Shown here in pieces: positions 1-14,651 of a DNA stretch of 33,884 bases (its first letter is position 1; each line of letters opens with the position of its first letter). The DNA comes from Pseudomonadota bacterium. GTDB lineage: Bacteria > Pseudomonadota > Gammaproteobacteria > Acidiferrobacterales > UBA6901. The notes under the pieces were generated by a model. It had not been told where the DNA came from and ran no database searches. It worked only from the letters and a program-made list of their open reading frames with translations. The translations under genes and the position numbers were made by a program. The DNA is taken from NCBI GenBank assembly GCA_021783175.1, contig JAJXUF010000028.1, positions 1 through 33,884 on the forward strand. The letters run 5' to 3'.

Positions 1-2
1 GC

Positions 3-2198
3 AACGATGGTGAGCGCGCAAACGACGCGGTCAACACTCTCCTCGATCATCTCAGCATTGCTGTCGTCACAGTCGTCCTGCTGCTTGTGGCTTTTCTGGG
101 CTGGCGCGCCGCCAGCATTGTAACCATCACTATTCCGCTTATTCTTTTCGTAACGCTTGCGGTCGGCATGGTTGCCGGCCAAAGCATAAATCGAATTACC
201 CTGTTTGCGCTGATACTGTCGCTTGGTCTTCTGGTCGACGATTCTATCGTCGTAATCGAAAATATTTTCCGCCATTACAGCAAGAAAGGCGCAGACCGTT
301 TGAGTGGGGCCGTCCGCGCTGTAAATGAAATCGGCCGACCCACGAATTTGGCGACTTTTACGGTCATCCTGGCGTTTTTGCCGATGTTCTGGGTCACCGG
401 CATGATGGGCCCCTACATGGCACCGATTCCGTTTAATGTACCTGTGGCGATGATCACGTCGCTTGCCATCGCCTATACCGTCGCGCCTTGGGCCGCATAC
501 CGCTGGCTGCGTCTTGCTCCCGGCCAGCATGTCGAAGAGCACGCACCTGGTTGGCTTGAGCGTGCTTACGTAAGGGTCATGAGCGTGCTGTTGGACAGCC
601 GTCGCGCGCGTGTGGGATTCTTTTTTGCAATATCGCTGCTGATGCTGCTGGTACTAGCAATGCCGGCCTTCAAACTCGTACTGTTCAAGATGCTGCCCAA
701 GGACAACACGAATACTTTCAATATTACGGTGGACATGCCGGCAGGCACCGCACTTGAGGAGACAGACCGCGTAATTCGCCGCGTCGGGGATATCGTACGC
801 AAGGTACCAGACGTGACGGATTACGAAGCAACGGTGGGAGAACCTGGCATCATCGATTTCAACGGTTTGTTGCGTGGCGCCGGCCTGAAAGGAGGACCGC
901 AGTACGGAGAGGTTCGGGTGAATTTGCGCAACAAACATGATCGCTCCAAGTCGTCCATCGAGATAGTACGTGATCTGCGTCCAAAATTCGCGCAGCTGGA
1001 AAAGACAACCGGCGCCAATATCAAACTGGTTGAAGATCCGCCGGGCCCCCCTGTACGGGCGACGATCCTAGCCGAGGTTTATGGGCCGAACTATTCCGAG
1101 CTGCGGCGGATTGCCAAGGAATTGCGCACCAATGTTTTCGAAAAGACCCCCGACGTTGTGGATATCGACGACAGCACCACAGCCGAGACAACGGAATATC
1201 GCATAGTCGTCGATCACAAAAAGGCGGCTTTGGCCGGCATTCTGCCGGTTCAGGTGGCGGAGACCCTGCAGGCGTTTCTGGGCGGTTATAACGCCGGTAT
1301 GGTGCACATGGATCAAGAAAAGGAACCGGTGCTGATCCGCTTCCAGATTCCGGTTTCTGACCGAGTGGAACCGTCGGATTTGCGCAAGATATTTTTCACC
1401 AACGCCCAGGGGAACGAGGTGCCGTTGACCGACATCGTCAAAATTGAGGCGATTAAGGGGCCGCAACCGATCCTCCATAAAGACCAGCGCCCGGTCGTCT
1501 ACGTTACCGGAGAAATGGGATCCGGCAGCCAGGTATACGCCGTTCTGCACATGTGGGAATACCTGCGCACGCATCCGCTGCCCGATGGAGTCAAGCTCAA
1601 GCAGTATTTCATGGCTGACCCGGATACTACCGGCTATAGCGTGCGCTGGGACGGGGAAATGCGCCTGACGCTGGATGTGTTTCGTGACCTGGGGTCGGCA
1701 TTTGCGGTGGCCATCATCCTAATCTACTTGGTTCTGGTCGGGTACTACCGCTCGTTTACGACCCCATTGTTTGTCATGGGCGCGATCCCGCTTACCATCA
1801 TCGGCGTGTTTCCCGGCCACGCGATCATGGACTTGATCGAAGGTAATTATTATTTTACGGCAACATCCATGATCGGCGTGATTGCCCTTGCCGGTATTGT
1901 TGTGCGCAATTCGCTGTTACTGATCGATTTTATTCTGGATTTTCGCCGCGCCGGACACGGTGTACGCGAGGCCGTGCTGCAAGCAGGCATCACGCGCATG
2001 CGACCGATCCTGCTAACGGCCTTGGCGATCATACTTGGTACGGCGATCATGGTAGCCGATCCCGTGTTTGGCGGACTGGCCGTGTCGCTTATCTCTGGCA
2101 CCTTTGCGTCAACGGTTTTGACGCTTTTTGTTATCCCGCTTATGTACTACGTCTATGAGCGGCGTCAGGAGCGCAAGAACCAAAGCGCAGTCGCTTAG
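3..2198 (+). CDS. RND-family efflux transporter permease subunit, 5'-truncated by window edge
   Basis: This is the C-terminal 731 residues of an inner-membrane proton-driven RND pump. The first GTG in frame is at 87, but the frame is open to position 3 and the residues there already read as RND sequence, so the true start lies outside the window. About 300 or more residues are missing compared with usual lengths of 1030-1090. Seen: the TM4 block with the paired aspartates (LLVDDSIVVIENI, near 220-280), a large periplasmic porter region in the middle, and the late TM segment with GIVVRNSLLLIDF. Family knowledge: the Asp pair carries the proton relay of HAE/AcrB-like and heavy-metal RND pumps. 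Substrate cannot be told. The membrane-fusion partner would be expected upstream, outside the window. The gene converges on priA with a 151-bp gap holding only a weak 6-bp inverted repeat (AGTCCG/CGGACT). Confidence 0.93.
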   Translation, partial: NDGERANDAVNTLLDHLSIAVVTVVLLLVAFLGWRAASIVTITIPLILFVTLAVGMVAGQSINRITLFALILSLGLLVDDSIVVIENIFRHYSKKGADRLSGAVRAVNEIGRPTNLATFTVILAFLPMFWVTGMMGPYMAPIPFNVPVAMITSLAIAYTVAPWAAYRWLRLAPGQHVEEHAPGWLERAYVRVMSVLLDSRRARVGFFFAISLLMLLVLAMPAFKLVLFKMLPKDNTNTFNITVDMPAGTALEETDRVIRRVGDIVRKVPDVTDYEATVGEPGIIDFNGLLRGAGLKGGPQYGEVRVNLRNKHDRSKSSIEIVRDLRPKFAQLEKTTGANIKLVEDPPGPPVRATILAEVYGPNYSELRRIAKELRTNVFEKTPDVVDIDDSTTAETTEYRIVVDHKKAALAGILPVQVAETLQAFLGGYNAGMVHMDQEKEPVLIRFQIPVSDRVEPSDLRKIFFTNAQGNEVPLTDIVKIEAIKGPQPILHKDQRPVVYVTGEMGSGSQVYAVLHMWEYLRTHPLPDGVKLKQYFMADPDTTGYSVRWDGEMRLTLDVFRDLGSAFAVAIILIYLVLVGYYRSFTTPLFVMGAIPLTIIGVFPGHAIMDLIEGNYYFTATSMIGVIALAGIVVRNSLLLIDFILDFRRAGHGVREAVLQAGITRMRPILLTALAIILGTAIMVADPVFGGLAVSLISGTFASTVLTLFVIPLMYYVYERRQERKNQSAVA

Positions 2199-2349
2199 CA
2201 AAAAGCAAGCGCGCAGGCGCTGAACTCGCGCCAGGAATTTCATTTGCGCGGACAACAATTATAACCGGAGCGTTCGGCAAGTCCGCACACGCGGCCGGAC
2301 TGGGTCCGTGCAAACGCGCGGCGCACGATCTGTCAGCGGCGCCCTGGCT

Positions 2350-4560
2350 TCAGTATAAATCCATCGGATCGACATCAAGAGACCAGCGCGTTTTGCGTGC
2401 CTGTGGCATTTCAGCAATCTGCGGCAGCCACTGGTCCAGGAAATGCTGTAGCGCATCGCGCTGCCTGCCCTGAATCAGCAGTTGAGCGCGGAAGCGTCCG
2501 GCACGACGCTCCATTGGCGAGGGCGCGGGGTCGAGAATACTTACCTGCGATTCTTCCGGGCGCAGCGCGGCTGCCAGATCGCGCGCCTGCAGCAGAAAGC
2601 GCAAAGCGCTGCTACGCTCGGGAGACTCGGCACGCAACAGGACCAGATGGGTGTATGGTGGGAATTGAGCTTCGCGTCGTTCCTGCAATGCGTAGTTCGC
2701 GAATCCCTGGTAGTCGTGGGCACGCAGCGCGGAAAACAGGGGGTGCTCCGGATGGAAAGTCTGGATTATTACTTCGCCGCTTTTGTCGGCGCGGCCGGCG
2801 CGGCCGGCAACCTGCATCAGGCGTTGGAACAATTGCTCGGACGATCGGAAGTCGCAACCGTATAGCCCCTGGTCCGCGTTGACCACACCCACCAGGGTCA
2901 AGTTGGGGAAATCGTGGCCCTTGGCGAGCATTTGGGTACCTACCATGATGTCGGCATCGCCGGAGCGGACACGTGCGAGTTTTTCTTCGAGAACTCCCTT
3001 GCGACGCGTGCTATCGCGATCGATTCGTTCGATACGCGCGTCAGGGAACAGCCGGGTGAGTGCAGACTCGATGCGCTCCGTTCCCTCCCCCAGTCCGTGC
3101 AGACGTTGCGCGTGACACGCCGGGCAAGTCGCTGGAATCGCCGCTTCGCTGCCGCAATGGTGGCAGCGAAGACGTTCAGCAGACTTGTGCAGGGTCAGAC
3201 GCGAATCACAACGTCCACAGGCGGCAATCCAGCCGCAGTCATGGCACATCAGTACCGGTGCGAATCCGCGGCGATTAATGAACAAAAGGCTTTGTTCCTT
3301 GCGCTCGAGACGGCTGCGCAGCGCATCGACAAGGGGCGGCGTCAGGCCATTGTTGCGCGCCAATTGGCGTAAATCCAGCAAGCGCACTGACGGAAGACCT
3401 GCGCTGCCGGCCCGTTCGGGCAGGGGCAACAACTGGTAGCGCCCGTCTAGCGCATTGCGCAGACTTTCAAGCGAAGGGGTTGCCGAGCCGAGCACGATTG
3501 GAACATGTTCACGCTTGGCACGCACGATTGCCACGTCGCGCGCGGAGTATCGGAAGCCTTCCTGCTGTTTGAATGAATTGTCATGCTCCTCGTCGACAAC
3601 GATGAGGCCGAGCGCTTTCAGCGGCACAAAAACGGCGGAGCGTGTTCCCAGTACAATCGGCGCCGAGCCTTCGCGCGCCGAAAGCCATGCACACTGTCGT
3701 TCGGATTCGCTCAGGGCGGAGTGGATTACCGCGACGGCCACAGGAAAACGTCGCCGGAAACGGTCGACAAACTGCGGGGTCAAACCGATTTCAGGTACCA
3801 GCACAAGCGCCTGAGCTCCCTCTTTGATAACCCGATCAATAGCCTGCAGGTACACCTCCGTCTTGCCGCTCCCTGTTACCCCGTGCAAAAGGTAGCAATG
3901 GAATGCCGCGCCGCCCGCCGCGATGGCAGTGATTGCTTGGTGCTGTGCCGTGCTGGCGCTCGGCGGCGGCACGACTTCGACGGGGGGCTGGGCCAGACAT
4001 TTGCGGGAAACGACGTCCACCAATCCGTTGGCAACAAGCGATCGGACGATTGCGCGCCAGCGCTTGGATATTAGCGCCAATGCGGATTGGTCGACGGCTT
4101 CCGGCGCGTCGGCCAGGAAACGCAGAAGGCGCTTCTCTGCGGTGTCGCGGCCACTGGTTGACGCGAGCAGCATGCGGCCACGGTCGTTGGCAATCCAGCT
4201 GTCAACTTGCCCGACTGTCGCCGGTTTTCCGCGCCGCAAACCGAGCGGAAGGGCGGACTGGATGACTTCTCCAACCGGGTGGTGGTAATAGGCGGCCGCC
4301 CATAGCAGGAGTCGAAGCAGGGTCGCGTCTAGCAAGGGCTCCGGGTCGAGCACTTCAAGTATCTGCTTTAATCGAGCCAAGGGTACGTCACTCTGGTCGG
4401 CCGTCTTTAAGACGATCCCGACCAGCGTTCTTTTTCCAAACGGCACCCTCACGCGTGCACCGGCACAGGGCATCGGCCCGGATTGGGGCACTAGGTAATC
4501 GAAGTGTCGGTACAATGGGGAAGGTACGGCAACGCGGACAATGCGCGGCAATGAAATCAT
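2350..4560 (-). CDS. priA: Primosomal protein N' (replication restart helicase PriA)
   Basis: This superfamily 2 3'-5' DNA helicase recognises abandoned forks and reloads the replisome. It has 736 aa (E. coli 732). Seen: the N-terminal DNA-binding domain (about 1-105), Walker A HGVTGSGKTEVY at 226-237, the DEEH box at 323-326, helicase motif GSATPS at 358-363, then a zinc-binding insert with CxxC pairs (CHDCGWIAACGRC, CHHC, CPAC). Motifs V and VI (GTQMLAKGHDF and QVAGRAGRADKSGEV) follow. The ATG is the only sensible start and leaves the usual N-terminus, but has no strong Shine-Dalgarno. In many betaproteobacteria priA lies next to hemE. Here a kinase gene and a DnaA-box-containing gap separate them. 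Family assignment is certain from the motif set. Confidence 0.97.
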   Translation of the reverse strand: MISLPRIVRVAVPSPLYRHFDYLVPQSGPMPCAGARVRVPFGKRTLVGIVLKTADQSDVPLARLKQILEVLDPEPLLDATLLRLLLWAAAYYHHPVGEVIQSALPLGLRRGKPATVGQVDSWIANDRGRMLLASTSGRDTAEKRLLRFLADAPEAVDQSALALISKRWRAIVRSLVANGLVDVVSRKCLAQPPVEVVPPPSASTAQHQAITAIAAGGAAFHCYLLHGVTGSGKTEVYLQAIDRVIKEGAQALVLVPEIGLTPQFVDRFRRRFPVAVAVIHSALSESERQCAWLSAREGSAPIVLGTRSAVFVPLKALGLIVVDEEHDNSFKQQEGFRYSARDVAIVRAKREHVPIVLGSATPSLESLRNALDGRYQLLPLPERAGSAGLPSVRLLDLRQLARNNGLTPPLVDALRSRLERKEQSLLFINRRGFAPVLMCHDCGWIAACGRCDSRLTLHKSAERLRCHHCGSEAAIPATCPACHAQRLHGLGEGTERIESALTRLFPDARIERIDRDSTRRKGVLEEKLARVRSGDADIMVGTQMLAKGHDFPNLTLVGVVNADQGLYGCDFRSSEQLFQRLMQVAGRAGRADKSGEVIIQTFHPEHPLFSALRAHDYQGFANYALQERREAQFPPYTHLVLLRAESPERSSALRFLLQARDLAAALRPEESQVSILDPAPSPMERRAGRFRAQLLIQGRQRDALQHFLDQWLPQIAEMPQARKTRWSLDVDPMDLY

Positions 4561-4673
4561 GCGGCCAATTTACCATAGCGGGAATGGGCAGCGCGTGAAA
4601 CAAAGCTCGATCCACATGCAGTCATTGCTTTGCAAATGAAGGCTAACTTCTTGTCTGAGAAAAGTATCCTGAG

Positions 4674-4682
4674 TTATTCACA
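4674..4682 (+). promoter_or_regulatory. DnaA box (TTATTCACA)
   Basis: An exact match to the DnaA-box consensus TTATNCACA. It is the left arm of an inverted pair with the box at 4688-4696, separated by 5 bp. Confidence 0.65.
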
Positions 4683-4687
4683 AATTC

Positions 4688-4696
4688 TGTGGATAA
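4688..4696 (-). promoter_or_regulatory. DnaA box (TTATCCACA on minus strand)
   Basis: This site reads TGTGGATAA on the plus strand, i.e. TTATCCACA on the minus strand. That is the strongest (R1-like) form of the consensus. It faces the box at 4674-4682. Confidence 0.68.
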
Positions 4697-4877
4697 GTAT
4701 GTTGATAGTTTTCATTAGGGCTTGCGCTGTAAGGCAAATTTAACCCAATTGTCTTAGGTTGATTAATTTTTCAGCTCTTTTAAAAGTTCGATAATTCAAT
4801 AGGTTGGAGAGATTCAGTCACATTTCCAAGGGGTTAAATAGATATTTCGCGGATGACTGCCTGCGACCCCGGGATGA

Positions 4878-4886
4878 TGTGAATAA
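4878..4886 (-). promoter_or_regulatory. DnaA box (TTATTCACA on minus strand)
   Basis: The third exact consensus match in the same gap (TGTGAATAA on plus), about 180 bp to the right of the inverted pair. Confidence 0.6.
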
Positions 4887-5066
4887 TTGCTTGACGGTTC
4901 GCGCGTTTTTTGCTGATGGGCACTGCTGTTATGGAAAACAGGATTTCCCCTATATTTGGCGCGCAGAGGGTCGCACCGAAGGTATGATTGCTAGCGCTTG
5001 TTCCGCCCAGAATGACGTTTGAGCGTACAAACTGCAGACGGGATCAGATTTTTGCGTAGGTAGAAT

Positions 5067-5954
5067 ATGACAGCTCTGATACGACTCGTTACGCACGGGA
5101 TTTCCCAGGCAACCGGCCGAAAATTTGAATTGCGCACGCGACGGCCGATTGGCGGGGGCTGTATCAATTCCACCGAGATGCTGGATGGGGGCGATCGGCG
5201 CTTTTTCCTTAAGCTCAATGAACCGTCGCGCCTGCATATGTTTGAAGCCGAGGCTGCCGGCCTGGCTGAAATTGCGCGCAGCGGCGCCGTGCGCGTGCCA
5301 GCCCCTGTTTGCTGGGGGGTTGATGACCAACATTCATATCTGGTGCTGGAATACCTGGCGCTAGGCCCCGCAGGAGCCAATGCCGCGGAAAAATTTGGTG
5401 CTGCCCTGGCGCGCATGCATCAGGTCTATGGCAGGGAGTTTGGCTGGCACCGGGACAACACGATCGGGACGACGCCTCAGATCAATACGCCTTCCTCGGA
5501 TTGGGCGGAGTTCTGGGGCGGCAGGCGTCTTCGGCCGCAGTTTGAACTGGCTGCGCGGCGCGGCCACACGGGTAAACTGCAAGCCGATGCCGAGCGGCTG
5601 CTGATGCAATTGCCGGCACTATTCGCCGATCACAAACCCAAACCGTCTCTGCTACACGGCGATCTCTGGGCCGGAAATTTTGCGGCCGACGAGCATGCTG
5701 AACCGGTCATCTTCGACCCGGCGGTCTATTTCGGGGACCGCGAAACGGACCTCGCCATGACAGAACTGTTCGGTGGATTTCCGACCCGCTTCTATGACAC
5801 ATACCGTGAGGCATTGCCGCTCGCCAGCGGTTACACAGAGCGCAGACAGCTTTACAACCTGTATCACGTGCTCAATCACTTGAACCTGTTCGGTGGCGGC
5901 TACCTCGAGCAGGCGCAACGCATGCTGGCATCCTTGCTGCGTGCCTTGGCCTAA
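5067..5954 (+). CDS. Fructosamine kinase family protein (FN3K/YniA-like)
   Basis: This is a protein-kinase-fold small-molecule kinase family. Characterised members phosphorylate ketoamines on glycated proteins so that the sugar falls off (protein deglycation), but bacterial substrates are often unproven. It has 295 aa, normal for the family. Seen: a phosphate-loop region PIGGGCINST at 27-36, a candidate ATP-binding lysine K49 (FFLKL), catalytic loop HGDLWAGN at 197-204 (family usually HGDLWSGN), metal-binding Asp in FDPAVYFGDRETD at 216-228, then AMTELFGGF. ATG 5067 is preceded by AGG at 5058-5060 with good spacing. It is transcribed alone and converges on hemE with a 38-bp gap that lacks an obvious terminator hairpin. 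The DnaA-box gap lies directly upstream. Confidence 0.92.
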   Translation: MTALIRLVTHGISQATGRKFELRTRRPIGGGCINSTEMLDGGDRRFFLKLNEPSRLHMFEAEAAGLAEIARSGAVRVPAPVCWGVDDQHSYLVLEYLALGPAGANAAEKFGAALARMHQVYGREFGWHRDNTIGTTPQINTPSSDWAEFWGGRRLRPQFELAARRGHTGKLQADAERLLMQLPALFADHKPKPSLLHGDLWAGNFAADEHAEPVIFDPAVYFGDRETDLAMTELFGGFPTRFYDTYREALPLASGYTERRQLYNLYHVLNHLNLFGGGYLEQAQRMLASLLRALA

Positions 5955-5992
5955 TCGCATGAGTGGTCCGCGGGAGGCTGCCTGGGTTTGGC

Positions 5993-7111
5993 CTACGCAC
6001 CCGTTGCAGGAGATCGGGCAGCATGAAACTTTGCGCTGAGTTCATGCACTGCGTCCACCATCACTCCGACATGCTCGGGGTCTGTCCACGGTTGCACGCC
6101 GTGACCGAGGTTAAATACGTGGCCCGGACCAGGACCATAGCTGTCGAGAATCGACTGAACTTCCTGCCGGATCCTCTCGGGTGATGCGTGTAGCGCTGTC
6201 GGGTCCATGTTTCCCTGCAGGGCGACGCGTCCCGCAACGCGGCCGCGCGCAGCGGACAGATCGACCGTCCAGTCGACACCGAGGGCATCGCAGCCACTGC
6301 CTGTCATCTCCTCCAGCCATTGCCCTCCGGACTTGGTGAACAGGATCACCGGAACGCGCCGTCCTTCGGTCTGTCGTTGTAGACTTTCAACTACCCGGGT
6401 CATGTAGTGCAAGGAGAACTCGCGGTAGTCGCGCGGTGTAAGCACGCCACCCCAGGTATCGAAGATCATGACGGCTTGAACGCCCGCGCTAATTTGGGCG
6501 TTAAGATAAAGGGCGATTGCCTGTGCGTTAATATCCAGAAGGCGATGCATGATGGCGGGGTCTTGGTACATCATGCCTTTTACCCGCGAATATTCCTTAC
6601 TGGACCCACCCTCCACCATGTAAGTTGCCAGTGTCCAGGGCGATCCGGCGAAACCGATTAGCGGCGTGCGACCCCCGAGTTCGTGGCGAATGAGGCGCAC
6701 AGCATCGGTTACGTAGCGCAGGCTTTCTTCCGGATCCGGCACCGGAAGTCGCTTGATATCAGCCGCCGTGCGCAGCGGACGCTCAAATTGCGGGCCCTCA
6801 CCGTCAGCGAAATGCAGGCCCATGCCCATGGCGTCCGGCACAGTCAGTATGTCGGAAAAAAGAATCGCAGCATCGAGACGAAAGCGTCGCAACGGCTGCA
6901 AAGTCACCTCGCAGGCAAGTTCGGGGGTAGTGCAAAGACGCATGAATGATCCGGCCCGCTCGCGCGTTTCACGATATTCCGGCAGGTAACGTCCGGCCTG
7001 ACGCATGACCCACACCGGAGTCATGTCGACGGGTTGACGCAGCAGGGCTCGCAACAGGCGATCGTTTTGCAGGGGCGCGTGACTCGTGTCGGGTGCAGCA
7101 GATATGCTCAT
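5993..7111 (-). CDS. hemE: Uroporphyrinogen decarboxylase
   Basis: This cytosolic enzyme decarboxylates the four acetate side chains of uroporphyrinogen III to give coproporphyrinogen III in haem synthesis. ATG 7111 gives 372 aa (E. coli 354). The frame stays open upstream to 7405, but that extension lies inside gltD and has no HemE character. Seen: [11 protein letters not shown] at 36-46 with the two substrate-binding arginines, the active-site Asp region [39 protein letters not shown], and the C-terminal [16 protein letters not shown] with its conserved His. It is the last gene of gltB-gltD-hemE, 25 bp after the gltD stop. The same order occurs in Pseudomonas and several betaproteobacteria. 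No clear Shine-Dalgarno is visible. Confidence 0.97.
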   Translation of the reverse strand: MSISAAPDTSHAPLQNDRLLRALLRQPVDMTPVWVMRQAGRYLPEYRETRERAGSFMRLCTTPELACEVTLQPLRRFRLDAAILFSDILTVPDAMGMGLHFADGEGPQFERPLRTAADIKRLPVPDPEESLRYVTDAVRLIRHELGGRTPLIGFAGSPWTLATYMVEGGSSKEYSRVKGMMYQDPAIMHRLLDINAQAIALYLNAQISAGVQAVMIFDTWGGVLTPRDYREFSLHYMTRVVESLQRQTEGRRVPVILFTKSGGQWLEEMTGSGCDALGVDWTVDLSAARGRVAGRVALQGNMDPTALHASPERIRQEVQSILDSYGPGPGHVFNLGHGVQPWTDPEHVGVMVDAVHELSAKFHAARSPATGA

Positions 7112-7136
7112 CGTGCGGTTCTGGGACTGGCCGTTT

Positions 7137-8571
7137 TCAGCGCGGCAGATCCGAGCGACCCATGAGAAATTCGTCCACCGAACGCGCCGCCTGCCTGCCT
7201 TCGCGGATGGCCCACACGACCAACGACTGGCCACGGCGCATGTCGCCAGCTGTAAACACCTTGGGAATGGATGTCTGGTAGCGGATATCGTCGGCCTGAA
7301 CATTGCCACGCTTGTCGAGAGCGACGCCCAGCTTCTGCAGCATGCCTTCAGGAACCGGGTGGAGGTAACCCATCGCAAGCAGCACCAGATCGGCTTTGAG
7401 CTCAAACTCGCTGCCGGCCAATTCGTGCATTGTCATGACCCCCTTTTCATCCTTGTGCCAGTCCAGACGGATGCCGTGCAGTGCGGCAACTTGCCCGCCG
7501 CTGCCGGAAAAGGACTTGGTGGCAACACTCCATTCGCGTTCGGCGCCTTCCTGTTGGGACGACGAGGTACGCAGCTTCATTGGCCAATTGGGCCAAGTCA
7601 ATGGTTTGTCTTCTTTTTCCGGAGGACGGTACATGACCTCGAGTTGGGTGACGGATAGCGCACCCTGCCGTATTGAAGTGCCGATACAGTCCGAACCAGT
7701 GTCACCGCCACCGATGACGATGACATGCTTGCCCTTGGCCGAGAGCGCGCTTCCTTCCGGAACGCTGTCACCGGCAACACGCTTGTTCTGTTGCGGTAGA
7801 AATTCCATGGCGAAATGAATTCCCTTGAGCTCGCGGCCCTTTACCTCAAGGTCACGCGGCCGTTCCGACCCACCGGTTAAAACAAGGGCGTCATACTCGT
7901 CGTGCAGGTCCTTCACGTTCACACCTGCACCGACATGTTGATTTACGCGAAATTCCACCCCTTCGGCGCGCATTTGCTCCAGGCGCCGATCGATATGGTG
8001 TTTCTCCATCTTGAAGTCTGGAATTCCATAGCGCAGCAAGCCGCCGGCGCGATCGTTCTTCTCAAAAACTGTGACGGCATGACCGGCTCGGGCGAGTTGC
8101 TGGGCGCAGGCGAGTCCGGCCGGTCCGGAACCCACAACGGCCACACGCTTGCCGCTCTTGCGCGCGGCGGGCTGCGGTTGCACCAAGCCCAACTCCCATC
8201 CTTTGTCTATGATGGTGTGCTCGATGTTTTTGATGGTTACCGGCTCACTGTTGATATTGAGCGTGCACGCCTCTTCGCACGGCGCTGGACAGATTCGGCC
8301 GGTAAACTCGGGGAAATTATTAGTTGAGTGGAGGACCGCCAGGGCATCCTTCCAACGCTCGTGATAGACCAGGTCATTCCAGTCCGGAATGATGTTGTTA
8401 ACCGGGCAGCCTGTCTGGCAAAAGGGTATTCCGCAGTCCATGCAACGCGCCCCCTGGCGTGCGATCTCCTTATCGTCCAAGGGCACGGTGAACTCTTTGT
8501 ACAGGCGGATGCGTTCCCGGACCGGGAGGTTGGCCGGTTCGTGGCGCTTGATTTCCAGGAATCCAGTTGTC

Positions 8572-8579
<8 letters not shown>
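7137..8579 (-). CDS. gltD: Glutamate synthase (NADPH), small subunit
   Basis: The beta subunit of glutamate synthase takes electrons from NADPH through FAD and passes them by iron-sulfur clusters to the large subunit. It has 480 aa, close to E. coli GltD (472). Seen: N-terminal cluster cysteines C46, C49, C54, C58 and C97, C101, C105 in the context [17 protein letters not shown] and [12 protein letters not shown]. An FAD-binding [12 protein letters not shown] follows at 150-160, and a second dinucleotide fold [13 protein letters not shown] near 290. The C-terminal [16 protein letters not shown] is the usual FAD end motif. Its ATG overlaps the end of gltB by 8 bp, so the two subunits are probably translationally coupled. 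Together with GltB it makes glutamate from glutamine and 2-oxoglutarate. Confidence 0.97.
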
Positions 8580-13266
<4,687 letters not shown>

Positions 13267-13356
13267 GTTGTACCTCGTTCGGCAGAATTCGGCCAGCAAA
13301 CACGGCAAATCGCCGAAATATTAAAAAAGCACTAGATTTCGGGCGAAAAGGTCTTA

Positions 13357-13385
13357 AGTCTACCCCGTCGCCGGGCCCCCTTCAA
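13357..13385 (-). promoter_or_regulatory. Probable sigma-70 promoter of gltB-gltD-hemE
   Basis: On the minus strand TTGAAG (13385-13380) and TAGACT (13362-13357) are separated by exactly 17 bp, each matching 4 of 6 consensus bases. Transcription would begin near 13350, giving an untranslated leader of about 80 nt before GTG 13266. The spacer is GC-rich, so an activator may be needed. Confidence 0.42.
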
Positions 13386-13490
13386 TGGCGCCGGAGCGCC
13401 GGCCAGTGGGAATATTCTGCAGAAAAGGGGCTGTATTCTAGTGGCAATAGCCGCCGGGATTAGCTGTTTACGCCTCGCCAGACCCTTCTT

Positions 13491-14651
13491 TTACGTAAGC
13501 TCGTCCGGATCGAACAAACGCCGGTGCTCGCGGATTGCATAACGATCCGTCATACCCGCGATATAGTCGGCTACCATCCGCGCCTTGCCGTGCGCTGACA
13601 ACCCGTCGGCGCCGCCGGAAATCTTGGCCTGATACTGTGGCGGCAACAACCTGGCATCTTCCATGAAGGCTGCAAACAGCGACTCAATGATCCGCCTGGC
13701 CTTGAGCGTCATGCGGCGCACGCGAAAGTGCGCATAGAGATTGTCGCGCAAGAATTGCTTCAACTCGAGGCTGTTACTCCGCACTTTCTCGCTATTGAAT
13801 ATCAGAGTCGATCCAGCCCGCCTGACATCATCAATGCAATTTACGCCTGCCTCCGCGAGCAGCCGCGTGCTGTTATCTATCAGATCCACGACCAGGTGAT
13901 TGATCATGCGCCGGACGATCTCGTGCACCAGTACGCGCGGCGGTAAATTCGGATGCAGCTTGCTAACCACGTTGTACTGTTCGCCGAAAAGGGCGGTTTC
14001 GCGCAGTTGGTCTATCGTAATAAGTCCGGAACGCAGCCCGTCATCGACATCATGGTTGTTGTAGGCGATTTCGTCCGCCAAGTTTGCCAACTGCGCTTCA
14101 AGGCCTGGCTGCGTCTTTTCGAGAAAGCGGCGTCCAACATCGCCGAGCTCGGCGGCGTTCTTGAGCGAACAATGCTTGAGTATCCCTTCGCGCGTTTCGA
14201 AGGTCAGATTAAGACCTGGAAATTGCGCGTATCTTTCCTCAAGCAGATCAACGACACGCAGGGACTGGAGATTGTGCTCGAAGCCGCCATACTCGCGCAT
14301 GCAGGAGTTCAGCGCATCCTGGCCGGAGTGCCCGAAAGGCGTATGCCCGAGGTCGTGGGCAAGCGCGATCGACTCCGTCAGGTCCTCATTCAAGTTCATC
14401 GCCCGGGCGATCGATCGGCCTATTTGGGCAACTTCAATGGAGTGCGTTAGGCGCGTACGGAACAAGTCCCCTTCATGATTGACGAAAACCTGGGTTTTGT
14501 ATTCAAGACGCCGAAAAGCCGCACAGTGCACAATGCGGTCGCGGTCGCGTTGAAATTGCGAGCGATGAGAGGGTGGCGGCTCGTTATGGCTACGCCCGCG
14601 CGACGTTGATTCGCTTGCGGCATAGGGCGCGAGCAACGGCGGCGTATTCAT
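13491..14651 (-). CDS. dgt: Deoxyguanosinetriphosphate triphosphohydrolase-like protein (HD-domain dNTPase)
   Basis: This HD-superfamily enzyme is expected to split dNTPs into the deoxynucleoside and triphosphate. ATG 14651 overlaps the aroB stop in an ATGA arrangement and gives 386 aa, the size of the type 2 subfamily rather than E. coli Dgt (505 aa). Seen: [20 protein letters not shown] ending in metal ligand H70, the HD pair H99-D100 in [13 protein letters not shown], and the fourth ligand D193 in [12 protein letters not shown] longer start at 14666 adds five residues inside aroB and is less likely. It sits between aroB and gltB, as in several betaproteobacteria. Substrate range (dGTP or several dNTPs) cannot be read from sequence. 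Confidence 0.93.
   Translation of the reverse strand: MNTPPLLAPYAASESTSRGRSHNEPPPSHRSQFQRDRDRIVHCAAFRRLEYKTQVFVNHEGDLFRTRLTHSIEVAQIGRSIARAMNLNEDLTESIALAHDLGHTPFGHSGQDALNSCMREYGGFEHNLQSLRVVDLLEERYAQFPGLNLTFETREGILKHCSLKNAAELGDVGRRFLEKTQPGLEAQLANLADEIAYNNHDVDDGLRSGLITIDQLRETALFGEQYNVVSKLHPNLPPRVLVHEIVRRMINHLVVDLIDNSTRLLAEAGVNCIDDVRRAGSTLIFNSEKVRSNSLELKQFLRDNLYAHFRVRRMTLKARRIIESLFAAFMEDARLLPPQYQAKISGGADGLSAHGKARMVADYIAGMTDRYAIREHRRLFDPDELT

Larger units (their letters stand above)
4561..5066. other. 506-bp AT-rich intergenic region with DnaA-box cluster
   Basis: No convincing gene lies between priA (-) and the kinase gene (+). Most of it, especially 4621-4860, is visibly richer in A+T than the coding DNA around it. 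It holds three exact TTATNCACA boxes (4674-4682, 4688-4696, 4878-4886), weaker 7/9 matches (such as 4608-4616), an AT-rich run near 4740-4800 and a 10-bp palindrome CTTTTAAAAG at 4777-4786. A 72-codon frame (TTG at 4804 to 5022) shows no family resemblance and is not called. Possible roles are a replication-origin-like or DnaA-titrating element, or DnaA control of the flanking promoters. I cannot choose between these from sequence alone. Confidence 0.6.

Noticed and set aside
4804..5022. 72-codon open frame (TTG start) in the DnaA-box gap
   Set aside because: It has no family resemblance and an uncommon start codon, and it covers a perfect DnaA box. It is more likely chance.
4561..5066. Calling this gap the chromosomal replication origin
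   Set aside because: DnaA boxes and AT-richness fit, but gene direction to the right runs toward it, dnaA/dnaN/gidA-type neighbours are absent, and no skew could be computed. It is kept as a finding, not a feature call.
5955..5992. Bidirectional terminator between the kinase gene and hemE
   Set aside because: The 38-bp gap contains no stem of useful length and no T-run.
7112..7405. N-terminal extension of hemE to 7405
   Set aside because: The added 98 residues overlap gltD in another frame, are rich in Arg, Ser, Trp and Cys, and do not look like HemE. ATG 7111 gives the normal length.
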